Source: Planctomycetales bacterium | Lineage (GTDB): Bacteria > Planctomycetota > Planctomycetia > Pirellulales > Pirellulaceae | Reading direction: 5' to 3' | Length of the DNA stretch: 64,000 bases | NCBI GenBank assembly: GCA_020426845.1 | Contig: JAGQPF010000728.1 | Coordinates: forward strand, 20,214 to 84,213 | In this document: positions 54,954-63,663 of the stretch, one piece after another | Layout of the letters: each line of letters starts with the position of its first letter | How positions within the stretch are numbered: position 1 is the first letter of the stretch | Notes under the pieces: model-generated | The model's input: the letters and a program-made list of their open reading frames with translations, nothing else | Database searches by the model: none | Told to the model about the DNA's origin: nothing | Made by a program: the position numbers and the translations under genes

Positions 54954-56399
54954 CTACGCCAGCACCTCTTCGATCAGCTCGCCGTGCACGTCTGTCAGTC
55001 GCATGTCGCGGCCGCTAAACCGGAACGTTTGCCGGGTGTGATCCACGCCAAGCAAGTGGAGCATCGTGGCGTGCAAGTCATGCATCTGGCGTTTGTTCTC
55101 GATCGCCTTGTAGCCGAACTCATCGGTCGCGCCCGTCACGGTGCCGCCCTTAATGCCTCCGCCGGCGAGCCAGATGCTGAAGCCAAACGGATTGTGGTCG
55201 CGTCCGTTCGTGCCCTGAGCGAACGGCGTCCGCCCGAACTCGCCGGACCAAACGACCAAAGTTTGCTGGAGCAGCCCGCGCGCCTTTAAGTCCGTCAGCA
55301 AAGCTCCGATTGGCTGATCGACCGCCATGGCATTGTCCTCGTGGCCCTGGCGCAGATTGCTGTGCTGGTCCCAGCGATCGTGCCCGACGCTGGGGCAAGT
55401 GACCTCGATGAACCGCACTCCCGCCTCCACCAGTCGCCTGGCGATCAGGCACTGGCGTCCAAACGTGGCGGTTCCCTTCGTCTTCGCTTCCAAGCCGTAC
55501 ATCTCGCGAGTCTGCGCGGTCTCCTGCGCAAGGTCCGTCAGCTGGGGAACCGCCGCTTGCATCTTGAACGCAAGCTCGTAGTTGCTGATGGCGGACTCGA
55601 TGGCATCGTGGTCGCCGCGATCATTCAGCCCGTCGAGCTGCCGAATCAGCGCCAGCTTGTTGCGTTGCAGGTCGGCGTTTTTTTCCAAAGGCTTGATGTT
55701 GGCGACCGGGGACACGCTCGATTGAAAGACAGACGCTTGATAGCTGGCAGGCAGAAATCCGCTGTTAAAGTTGTCCAAGCCGCCGGGGGGAATCAGGCCG
55801 CCGTTGAGCACGACGAAGCCCGGCAGCTCCTCGCATTCGGTGCCGAGCCCATAGCTAATCCAGGCGCCCATGCTGGGCCGGCCCTGCAAGCCGCTGCCTG
55901 TATGGAGAAAGTAGTTGGCGTTGGTGTGCTCGGAAAAGTTGGAGGTCATCGAGCGAACGATGGCCATGTCGTCGACATGTTTTGCAACATGGGGAAACAG
56001 CGAGCTAACCGGGGTGCCGGACTCGCCATGTTGCGTGAACTTCCAAGGACTCGCCAACGTCGAGCCATTGTTGTTGAACTGCGTCGGCTCGATCTTCATC
56101 TTGAACGGCTTGCCGTTCTCTCGCTCGAGCATCGGCTTCGGATCGAAGGTGTCGACCTGCGAGGGACCACCGTCCATGTACAAGAAGATGACGTTGCGCA
56201 CTTTGGGCGCGTGGTGCGTGCCGGCGGCCAGCAATTGGCGCTCGTTCAGCAGGGTCGACAGCGCGACGCCGCCAAAGCCCGCGGCGCAGCGAAACAACAT
56301 CTCGCGGCGACTCAGCGCCGGCCGCACGCGGCGGCAAGGGAATCCATGATTCATTCGTCTCATACCACTTCCCATTTCACGCCCTATTCCATCGATCAT
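54954..56399 (-). CDS. DUF1501 domain protein (Tat-secreted, planctomycete type)
   Basis: The 481-residue product carries a twin-arginine signal, SRREMLFRCAAGFGGVALST, near its N-terminus and so is probably exported folded. DUF1501 signatures are VRNVIFLYMDGGPSQVDTFD, LVVWSGEFGRTPFAQGTNGR, DHNPFGFSIWLAGGGIKGG and LHATMLHLLGVDH; the core resembles the alkaline-phosphatase/sulfatase superfamily. The first possible start is TTG 56402; ATG 56399 is used, and ATG 56363 or 56354 are alternatives that would leave the Tat motif close to the N-terminus. It begins five bases after the PSCyt/PSD1 gene stop; the two families are regularly found as pairs. Function is unproven. Confidence 0.93.
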   Translation of the reverse strand: MIDGIGREMGSGMRRMNHGFPCRRVRPALSRREMLFRCAAGFGGVALSTLLNERQLLAAGTHHAPKVRNVIFLYMDGGPSQVDTFDPKPMLERENGKPFKMKIEPTQFNNNGSTLASPWKFTQHGESGTPVSSLFPHVAKHVDDMAIVRSMTSNFSEHTNANYFLHTGSGLQGRPSMGAWISYGLGTECEELPGFVVLNGGLIPPGGLDNFNSGFLPASYQASVFQSSVSPVANIKPLEKNADLQRNKLALIRQLDGLNDRGDHDAIESAISNYELAFKMQAAVPQLTDLAQETAQTREMYGLEAKTKGTATFGRQCLIARRLVEAGVRFIEVTCPSVGHDRWDQHSNLRQGHEDNAMAVDQPIGALLTDLKARGLLQQTLVVWSGEFGRTPFAQGTNGRDHNPFGFSIWLAGGGIKGGTVTGATDEFGYKAIENKRQMHDLHATMLHLLGVDHTRQTFRFSGRDMRLTDVHGELIEEVLA

Positions 56400-56404
56400 C
56401 AACG

Positions 56405-59400
56405 CTACGGCAGGTAAATAAACTCTTTGACGTTAAACATGGCGTGACACAGATCCGTCCATGGCTCGATGCCCGGCGCGTTCTCGTCTTGGCCGTAACT
56501 CGCCGCTTGCCGGCGCAGGAACACGCGAGCCGCCTCGACCTCGCCAGGACGAGCGGGCCGCGCGAACGCCTCGAGGTGCATGCGTTGGATGCGATCCTCG
56601 ACCCCTTTCGTCGTGCCCAGCCGTTCGGCCCACTGCCGAGCCTGCTGCACGACGAATGGATCGTTCAACAGGATTAGCGCCTGAGCCGGGACGTTGGAGA
56701 TCGTACGGCGACCGATCGCCGTGGTCGGCTGCGGTGTGTCAAATGCCAGCATCATCGGAGACAGAAAATTTCTCCGCACCGAAATGTAGATGCTGCGGCG
56801 GCCATTTCCGTCCAACGGCCCTTGTGGCGGCCGGCCACGGCCCTGCATAAACTCCGTCAAGTAGACGGGGACACTGGGGCCGAGCTGATTGTCGTCCAGT
56901 TTTCCGGCGAGTGACAACATCGAGTCACGAATCGCCTCGCCCTGCAGACGACGAACCGGCAGGTGATGCAACAATCGATTCTCGGGATCCACAGTCACGG
57001 CACGGGAGTCGGCCAAGCTGCTGGACATCGCGTACACGCGGCTCAACATGATGTCGCGAATCAGCGACTTGATGCTCCAGCCCTCGTCTCTCAGCCTCCC
57101 GGCCAGGTGATCCAGCAGCTCCGGATGCGTAGGCGCCTCGCCCAAGACGCCGAAATTGTCGACGGTTGGCACAACTCCGCGTCCAGTCAAGTGATGCCAC
57201 ACGCGATTGGCGACGACGCGAGCCGGAAACGGATTGCGGCCATCCAGCAGCTGTTCCGCCAGCTGCAAGCGTCCGCTTCCCGATTCGGCAATCGGACTCC
57301 CGCCCCATGCCTGCAACGACCGACGAGGCACGATGTCGCCGGCGCGATGCGGGTTGCCTCGCACCAACAAACGCTCGTCCTCCCCGTTGCCGTCCCAGAT
57401 CGCGGGCGCCGTGGAGGACTCGAGCTGAATCCGGTCGACGATCTTCGCGCGCTCGGTCAGTCGGGTTTGCCACGCTCTCCCGAAAGCCTCGTCGTTAGAC
57501 AAGGCGATCTCGGCCAGGCACGGATCGGAGCCATCGACCAGCCAAGCAGCCAATTGATCCAGCAGTTCGCCTTCATCGGTGGCTGCCAGCAATTGCCGCC
57601 GCAGTGCCACTGACGCGACCGGCAGCGGAGGCGGCGACGGCGCCGATACCACCTTGGCAATCGCCACCGGATCCTCGCCGTTGGCGGAAAACTCGATGTG
57701 CAGGCGATGGCCGATGTAGTCCTTCAGATTGTGCGTGACCCACCGCCAATCACTGCCCGCAGGCGCCTCCAACTTCTGCACCAGCACTCCGTGCAACGGC
57801 CCCATCAGCGTGCGATGGGAGTCGACGACGGCGTGCACACGGCAATTGCCGCGAATCAGGTAATGGAGCTTGCCCTCGCCCTGCAGCTCGAACGTGGGCG
57901 TCCGCACCGTCTTCCCCGCTCGATCCCAGCTGCCCAAGGCGCCGGGCTCTCGCTGGACGTCGGACTTGACTCGCAACTTGGCAAATTCCGGCATCAATTG
58001 CAGGTAGCCCCATTCGGCAACCGCAACTCGCGGTGTCGCGCCCAGGGTCGGCGTCTCCAACAGCAATTGCGACTTCGGGACGGCGCGGTACGCCGGGCCA
58101 TCCGCCCAGTAGCGATTCACCAGCTCCAGCTCCATGGAATTCCCGGGCTGGTCCGTTTTCGCCGGCGCCGCGGCTTGCTCACACCACTTCGACGCGGATG
58201 AAAAGTCGCGGCGAGCGAGCAATGCTGCAGCATGCATTGCATGGTGTTCGTCGCCACTGGCGAGCAACAGTCGCAGGGTCCATCGCGCTAGCTCGTCCGG
58301 CCGAACTCCCCGGCGCTGCGCGATCTCGTTCAACTGCTCGCGTTCGCGGTCTGTCATTCGCGCCAGCGACGGCTCGGGGCGTCCCGCACTCCCCGTGTCG
58401 GCCTGATCGGTAAACACGATGTGGTCCAGCCCGATGTTGCCCCAGCCGCCGACTTGATGATCGAGAACTTGGATGCGGGCGGATTTGCCGGCAAACTCGG
58501 CCACATCCCAACGTTCCAGCCGCATCTGATTGTTGCTGGCGCCTGTCGACTTGCGCACCGGGTTGCCATCAACGACAAGTTGCACCTGCGTCTTGTCAAC
58601 ATGCGCTCCGCCGCCGACCCAGAAGGTGATCCACCGCCTTTGAATCGTGAATTCGGCGGACGTCATCGTGCCCTGCGCCTCGTCGCCACGTTTGTCCCCC
58701 GCAGACGCGCGAAGATTGTGCGAGTTGACAAAGTACCGCCCCACCGCGTTGATCTTGCCCTGGTACTTGCCGATGTCGTTCAGTGTCACCGGTCCGTCAC
58801 CGAATGCCTCCCCGTCAATCGACCAGTCGTCGTAGTTGCCGTCTTCGAAGTCTTCGAAGAGGATGTCTCCGCCGCTTGGCGTGGCTTGCAGGGTCACCCC
58901 CTGCCGCACGGCCTCGACGGCGCCCTCCAGCAGTTTCTGCACAGTCGCCCGGTCGGGCCGGCTGACGGCGGCGGCATGCTCACGCCACAGCTTTTCCGAT
59001 TCTCGATCGAACTGCTCCAACTGCTGAGCGACCTCTCGGTTGTGATCGAGCGTTTCGAATCGCACCTGCCGATAAGCGCTGCTCTGCAAAAAACCTGCGA
59101 GAGCGTAATAGTCCGTTTGCGAGATGGCGTCAAACTTATGATCGTGACATCTTGCGCAGGCAACCGTCAGCCCGAAGAACGCCTTGCTGAAAACATCGAT
59201 CGCATTGTCCATGCGATCCGTCTCATCCTTGCGAATGTCCACGGGCGAGTGGACCCATTCGCCCAGGAACCAGAATCCCGTGCCGAGCACGGATTCGTTA
59301 AAGCCGAGTGTTGGATGGCGGCGAGGATTCGGCAACAGGTCGCCAGCCAGATGCTCTTTCACGAATTGGTCGTAGGGAACGTCCTGGTTGAGCGCACGAA

Positions 59401-60310
59401 TCACGTAGTCCCGGTACTGCCATGCATTGGCAGCATCAAAGTCGAATTCGTGCCCTCGGGACTCCGCATATCGCATCAAGTCCAGCCAGTGCCGCGCCCA
59501 GTGCTCGCCAAACTGCGGCGAGGCGAGCAATTGGTCGACTTCGCGAATGTAGTGCTCGCGAGGGTTCTCGGCCGCCGCCATGCGTCGCACCGCTTCGGGC
59601 GACGGCGGCAGTCCGGTCAAGTCAAAGTAGGCGCGACGCAGCAGGGTCGGCCAACTCGCATCGTCCGCCGGCGACAGCCCCGCCTCCTCGAGCTTGGCGA
59701 GCACGAACCGGTCGAGATCGTCGCGTGCCCAATCCTTTCGCCTGACCTCGGGAGGCGCAACCGGCTCAATCGGACGCCATGCCCAGTGGTCCGAAAGCCG
59801 CGATTGAATATCGAACGACTCCGCCTCGCGTTGCTCTTCGTTCTCGGCGGGCCAAACGGCGCCGTCGCGGACCCAGCGGGCCAGGACCTCGACCTGCGAC
59901 TCCTTGAGCCGATACTTGGGAGGCATCTGGTAGCTGTCGCCATACCGAACCGCGTCAATCAGCAAACTTTTGTCGGCGTCGCCCAGATCGATCGCCGGAC
60001 CGCTGTCGCCGCCGGTCAGCAATTGACGCCGCGAGTCCACTCGCAAGCCGCCACGGACGACCTTCGCTTTGGCGCTATGGCACTCATAGCAATGCTCGAC
60101 GAGCAGCGGCCGCACCTGTTTCTCAAAGTATTCCAACTTTTCCGGCGTAGCCGGAGCGGATGGCTCGGCGCCCGCGGCGCTGACCGCTGCGCCGCAGATC
60201 GCAGCGGCCGCGACGACCGCGAGACACAACACGCGAAGGAGCGGGCCTCCATCGCAGTCGACCCTTATGAGGCAGGAAGCGTGCGGAAGATCAAACGATG
60301 GTGAGCGCAT
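56405..60310 (-). CDS. PSCyt1/PSCyt2 (DUF1549)/PSD1 (DUF1553) giant cytochrome protein
   Basis: A 1301-residue planctomycete-specific protein. The signal peptide (LLRVLCLAVVAAAAICGAAV) precedes a PSCyt1 domain with a haem-binding CYECH motif (VEHCYECHSAKAKVVRGGLR). DUF1549 follows (LRRAYFDLTGLPPSPEAVRR, HWARHWLDLMRYAESRGHEF) with a second CARCH motif (VACARCHDHKFDAIS). A central region with a carbohydrate-binding/LamG-like insert comes next (LFEDFEDGNYDDWSIDGEAF, GNIGLDHIVF). DUF1553 is C-terminal (NPFPARVVANRVWHHLTGRG, QALILLNDPFVVQQARQWAE). Start 60310 places a signal near the N-terminus; the frame is open to 60697 through repeat DNA. The DUF1501 partner follows after five bases. Role uncertain, probably polysaccharide or redox related. 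Confidence 0.95.
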   Translation of the reverse strand: MRSPSFDLPHASCLIRVDCDGGPLLRVLCLAVVAAAAICGAAVSAAGAEPSAPATPEKLEYFEKQVRPLLVEHCYECHSAKAKVVRGGLRVDSRRQLLTGGDSGPAIDLGDADKSLLIDAVRYGDSYQMPPKYRLKESQVEVLARWVRDGAVWPAENEEQREAESFDIQSRLSDHWAWRPIEPVAPPEVRRKDWARDDLDRFVLAKLEEAGLSPADDASWPTLLRRAYFDLTGLPPSPEAVRRMAAAENPREHYIREVDQLLASPQFGEHWARHWLDLMRYAESRGHEFDFDAANAWQYRDYVIRALNQDVPYDQFVKEHLAGDLLPNPRRHPTLGFNESVLGTGFWFLGEWVHSPVDIRKDETDRMDNAIDVFSKAFFGLTVACARCHDHKFDAISQTDYYALAGFLQSSAYRQVRFETLDHNREVAQQLEQFDRESEKLWREHAAAVSRPDRATVQKLLEGAVEAVRQGVTLQATPSGGDILFEDFEDGNYDDWSIDGEAFGDGPVTLNDIGKYQGKINAVGRYFVNSHNLRASAGDKRGDEAQGTMTSAEFTIQRRWITFWVGGGAHVDKTQVQLVVDGNPVRKSTGASNNQMRLERWDVAEFAGKSARIQVLDHQVGGWGNIGLDHIVFTDQADTGSAGRPEPSLARMTDREREQLNEIAQRRGVRPDELARWTLRLLLASGDEHHAMHAAALLARRDFSSASKWCEQAAAPAKTDQPGNSMELELVNRYWADGPAYRAVPKSQLLLETPTLGATPRVAVAEWGYLQLMPEFAKLRVKSDVQREPGALGSWDRAGKTVRTPTFELQGEGKLHYLIRGNCRVHAVVDSHRTLMGPLHGVLVQKLEAPAGSDWRWVTHNLKDYIGHRLHIEFSANGEDPVAIAKVVSAPSPPPLPVASVALRRQLLAATDEGELLDQLAAWLVDGSDPCLAEIALSNDEAFGRAWQTRLTERAKIVDRIQLESSTAPAIWDGNGEDERLLVRGNPHRAGDIVPRRSLQAWGGSPIAESGSGRLQLAEQLLDGRNPFPARVVANRVWHHLTGRGVVPTVDNFGVLGEAPTHPELLDHLAGRLRDEGWSIKSLIRDIMLSRVYAMSSSLADSRAVTVDPENRLLHHLPVRRLQGEAIRDSMLSLAGKLDDNQLGPSVPVYLTEFMQGRGRPPQGPLDGNGRRSIYISVRRNFLSPMMLAFDTPQPTTAIGRRTISNVPAQALILLNDPFVVQQARQWAERLGTTKGVEDRIQRMHLEAFARPARPGEVEAARVFLRRQAASYGQDENAPGIEPWTDLCHAMFNVKEFIYLP

Positions 60311-60685
60311 GTGTCCACATCCATGGGATGGAGAAGGCTGTTCCAAGGCCGTTGAAAAACACCGATTCCGGCAATCAGCCCAGCTATTTGCAAGATGCGC
60401 TGTTCCGATTGCCGATTGGGTCTTTTTCAACAGGCTGCTCGATTTCGACAACACATTCGGTTGTCGCCGATCGCGAGCGGCGCAAGGAGGGCGCAAGGGG
60501 GGGATGTATGTCAGTATATTTTGCCCGGTTGTGTGGGTCAAAACGAGCCCCGTGGAGCGGGCGGCAGAACATGAACAATCGACAGCACTCAGTTGCCGAC
60601 CAAGTCGCTGAATTTTGCCCGCATTGGGGGACGATGGTAGGGAGCAAGGAAGGGGCAAAGGGAACTGAGGAATGGATACCGCACC
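60311..60685. other. Divergent intergenic region with a family B element
   Basis: 375 bases between the PSD1 gene (minus) and the small secreted protein (plus). The family B nested hairpin occupies 60347-60434. The rest contains no convincing ORF; a GTATGTCAGTATATTTTGCC stretch near 60505 is unusually AT-rich and may be promoter DNA. Confidence 0.45.
60347..60434. repeat. Repeat family B nested hairpin
   Basis: The outer arms GGCCGTTGAAAAACACC (60347-60363) and GGGTCTTTTTCAACAGGC (60418-60435) pair through GTTGAAAAA/TTTTTCAAC. The inner arms are CGGCAATC (60369-60376) and GATTGCCG (60407-60414). This is the best-preserved copy in the window. Confidence 0.85.
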
Positions 60686-61102
60686 ATGAGCCAACACGGA
60701 TCGCGCCCCCGAACAGGTCGCCGGCTAGCCGCATCGCTGGCCGTGCTGATCGCTCTCGGCGCCGCCACCGCCTCCGCGACGGACTTGTCCGGAACCTGGA
60801 CGGGCGAGTGGCGAAGTTGTGTCACCGGGCATCATGGGCCACTTCGCGCCAAGTTCTGCCGCGTCGACGCCTGTCACTACCAAGTGACATTTTGCGGACG
60901 ATTCGCCAAACTCGTTCCCTTTCGCTACGCCGTCACCTTGCGAATTGTCCAAGACGGCGACACGGTGGTGCTTGCCGGCTCCCAGAAGCTGGGCCGCTTG
61001 ATGGGCGACTATCACTATCGGGCCACTGCCAACGGATGCGTGTTCCATTCGAACTACTGCTCCAAGAAAGACCACGGCTACTTCCACTTGGAGCGTCGGT
61101 AG
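60686..61102 (+). CDS. Small Cys-rich secreted protein
   Basis: The 138-residue product has a signal peptide (LAASLAVLIALGAATASA, cleavage near 31). The mature domain is all-beta in appearance: TDLSGTWTGEWRSCVTGHHG, HYQVTFCGRFAKLVPFRYAV, GSQKLGRLMGDYHYRATANG and CVFHSNYCSKKDHGYFHL. It has six Cys residues that could form disulfides. The LSGTWTGEW start resembles planctomycete lipocalin-like or Gly/Trp barrels, but I cannot name a family. It is divergent from the PSD1 gene. Function unknown. Confidence 0.75.
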   Translation: MSQHGSRPRTGRRLAASLAVLIALGAATASATDLSGTWTGEWRSCVTGHHGPLRAKFCRVDACHYQVTFCGRFAKLVPFRYAVTLRIVQDGDTVVLAGSQKLGRLMGDYHYRATANGCVFHSNYCSKKDHGYFHLERR

Positions 61103-61340
61103 GCAGACCGACAAGACTTGGCCGGATAGAGTCGCGAAATAGATGTTTGTAGGCGTTGTCAGCCAAACGAGTGGGGGTGAGGCGGCAACACAGGCGCAGA
61201 GCGGATCAACGATGACAGTGCGATGAGGCTTGGGTCCCCTCATCGACCAATTCATGCAGTCTGGGCGGGTTCGCCCATACCGGGGACTGCACGACCGTTG
61301 CCGCTCTGCGCCTTGGCGCGAGGCCCGCACACTACTGACG

Positions 61341-62291
61341 TTAGCGACAGCGCCACAGCAAACGATCGTCGATCTTCAGCTCCTGCTGCGTCGCGGCAAT
61401 GTCGGCGCGAAACCGCTTGGCATCCACCGGATATCCCGCCGTCGGCTTGAGTCCACTGATGCGTTGGCGCCAGTAGTCGTTGAACGCCTCCATGGCGAGT
61501 TCGCGAAGATACTTGCAAGCCATCGATGCCAGCGCCGCGGGCAAGAATCGCTCGCCCTTCGCGGTGAAACGAATCTCCACACGCCGACTCGCCGGCCCCC
61601 AGCGGTAGATGCTCTGCCCGCGCCCCTCCGCCACGATCTCTACCAGGTATTCGGGAAACTGCCGCTGCAACAACGGCGAGTAGCGATTGCGACCGCCGTG
61701 CTTGTCACATTGAACCAACACCGGCTCGTCTCCCGCCAGTTCAAGTTGCTCCGCCACGAGTTGCAGCGTCGCATCTGACAGCAGCTCGCCTTTGCTCCCG
61801 CAGGCGTCCACCAGATCGTTGAACTCCTGCGGGAACACGGCCCGGCAAGCGATGCCAAGCAGCTGCACATCGGCGTCGCGCAATGTTTCGCGGAACGCGC
61901 TCGCACGATGCTCGATGTCGTCGGCGTCGGCGCTGCGAGGTATCGCCGCCATGTACTGTGAGTGCCAGGGCAAAGCGTTCAGATGATTCGCCGAGCGGGG
62001 CGCCAGGGAACTCCAGATATCGTCCCAGCAGCGAGGCAGCTCGCCCAACATTCGCAGGGCGGGCAGCAGGCCTTGCTCGAGCCGTGCGAGTCCGCCTTGC
62101 GGCTTGTACAACTCCTTGGAGTCGGCGATGGTCACCGCAGCAGCTGACTTGGGGGTGTCACTGACCGCGGCGGCGAGGCGCTCAAACAGATCGAGCTCAG
62201 GATCAGGCACGCGCCACGCAGTGGCGGCAATCAGCAATGGTCCCAAATTGGGGCCGTACCCCGCTTCGTCCGTGCCAATCACCACTGCCAT
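61341..62291 (-). CDS. RNase HII-like protein
   Basis: The 316-residue product starts MAVVIGTDEAGYGPNLGPLL, closely resembling the active-site start of RNase HII (DEAGRGPxxGPL), and has a matching VTIADSKELYKPQGG. A later VLVQCDKHGGRNRYSPLL could supply the third acidic residue, so the RNase H fold metal site looks complete. The protein is about 100 residues longer than typical RnhB and differs elsewhere, so it is a divergent family rather than the housekeeping enzyme. Start ATG 62291 gives the conserved N-terminus; the frame is open to 62405. If active it would cut RNA in RNA-DNA hybrids. Confidence 0.7.
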   Translation of the reverse strand: MAVVIGTDEAGYGPNLGPLLIAATAWRVPDPELDLFERLAAAVSDTPKSAAAVTIADSKELYKPQGGLARLEQGLLPALRMLGELPRCWDDIWSSLAPRSANHLNALPWHSQYMAAIPRSADADDIEHRASAFRETLRDADVQLLGIACRAVFPQEFNDLVDACGSKGELLSDATLQLVAEQLELAGDEPVLVQCDKHGGRNRYSPLLQRQFPEYLVEIVAEGRGQSIYRWGPASRRVEIRFTAKGERFLPAALASMACKYLRELAMEAFNDYWRQRISGLKPTAGYPVDAKRFRADIAATQQELKIDDRLLWRCR

Positions 62292-62721
62292 CTGAGTCAC
62301 CCTGTCGCAGGAATCGATCTCGACCTTCAAGTCGCGTGCGATTCTATCGGCTCCCGCAAGCTCGTGCAGGCCCGCAACGCCCAAAGTGCCCTCACCGGGT
62401 CTCACAAGGGTCGCCTGCGATGGAGACCCGACTGTTCCACCAAGTGAGCCGCCCCTGCAGCAAACCTGTTGCGCCCGTGGTCAGCCGGCCACATCGGAAT
62501 TGCACCGCTTGCGCCAGGCCACTAGAATCCGTGGAAAGCTGGGTTGGGCAACGACTCCAGGCAAACCTCCTGCCGCTGGACAGGTTGTCGAAAAACGCTC
62601 CCCACCTTTTCAACTGCTTGTGGCAGGCGTTTTTCAACACCCTATCGGCGCCAGTTTGGCTCGGCACCGCTCACTCAAATTTTCGACAATTCAATTCCCG
62701 ATCCAGTTAAGGAAGGCTGAC
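62292..62721. other. Divergent intergenic region with a family B element
   Basis: 430 bases between the RNase HII-like gene (minus) and cysK (plus). It contains the family B hairpin at 62584-62640, about 80 bases before the cysK start. The open frame upstream of cysK passes through it but is repeat-derived. Confidence 0.45.
62584..62640. repeat. Repeat family B nested hairpin
   Basis: The left arm GTTGTCGAAAAACGC (62584-62598) pairs with GCGTTTTTCAAC (62627-62638) apart from a two-base insert. CCAC/GTGG pairs form an inner stem. Confidence 0.75.
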
Positions 62722-63663
62722 ATGCCGCGTGGAAAGACCTACCTGAACGCCGCTGCCGCCATCGGCGACACTCCGATGATCCAGATCCAACGACTTGGAC
62801 CGGAGGGCGGAGCAACGATCTTTGCCAAATGCGAGTTCTTCCAGCCGCTCAATAGCGTCAAAGACCGCATCGGCGCGGCCATGATCGCCGACGCGGAACA
62901 ACACGGCAATATCTCCGCCGACACCCATATCATCGAGCCGACCAGCGGCAACACCGGCATCGCGCTGGCCTTTGTCTGCGCGGCCAAGGGTTATCGGCTC
63001 ACACTGACGATGCCCGAGTCGATGTCGATCGAGCGTCGGGCGCTATTACAAGCGCTGGGCGCCAACCTGGTGCTCACGCCAGCCGCCGAGGGCATGCCAG
63101 GCGCGATTCGCAAGGCGACGGAGATGGTCGAGGCCGACTCGTCGGCCTGGATGCCTCAGCAGTTCGAGAACCCCGCCAACCCCGCGATCCACCAGGCAAC
63201 CACCGGGCCCGAGATCTGGGAGGACAGCGGACACAACATCGACGCGATCGTTGCCGGCGTCGGCACGGGCGGCACGATCACGGGCGTCACGCGCTACCTC
63301 AAGTCCGTCAATCCGAACTTCAAGGCGATCGCGGTCGAGCCCAAGCACTCGCCGGTCATTAGCGGTGGCAGCCCGGGCAAGCACCGCATACAAGGCATCG
63401 GCGCCGGATTCATTCCCAAGAACCTCGACACCACCCTGATCGACGACGTCGTTCAAGTCGACGACGAGGACGCCTTCGAGTGGGGACGCCGCCTGGCAAA
63501 AGAAGAAGGCATCATGGCCGGCATCAGCAGCGGCGCGAACATGTGGGCCGCCGCTCAAATCGCCGCCCGCCCCGAGTTCCAGGGCAAGCGGATCGTCACG
63601 ATCATGTGCAGCCTCGGCGAACGCTACCTCTCGACACCCCTGTTCGCGGGCTCGACCTCGTAA
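62722..63663 (+). CDS. cysK: Cysteine synthase (O-acetylserine sulfhydrylase)
   Basis: This PLP enzyme makes cysteine from O-acetylserine and sulfide. The 313-residue product has IGDTPMIQIQRLGPEGGATI, the PLP Lys in PLNSVKDRIGAAM, EPTSGNTGIALAFVCAAKGY, the phosphate loop IVAGVGTGGTITGVTRYLK and the C-terminal DAFEWGRRLAKEEGIMAGIS. Length is typical. ATG 62722 has an AAGGAAGG site upstream; the longer frame from 62386 runs through repeat DNA. It is followed immediately by a family A palindrome array. Confidence 0.96.
   Translation: MPRGKTYLNAAAAIGDTPMIQIQRLGPEGGATIFAKCEFFQPLNSVKDRIGAAMIADAEQHGNISADTHIIEPTSGNTGIALAFVCAAKGYRLTLTMPESMSIERRALLQALGANLVLTPAAEGMPGAIRKATEMVEADSSAWMPQQFENPANPAIHQATTGPEIWEDSGHNIDAIVAGVGTGGTITGVTRYLKSVNPNFKAIAVEPKHSPVISGGSPGKHRIQGIGAGFIPKNLDTTLIDDVVQVDDEDAFEWGRRLAKEEGIMAGISSGANMWAAAQIAARPEFQGKRIVTIMCSLGERYLSTPLFAGSTS

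Noticed and set aside
58421..60304. 627-codon plus-strand open frame
   Set aside because: It lies antisense within the PSCyt/PSD1 gene and has no recognisable domain.
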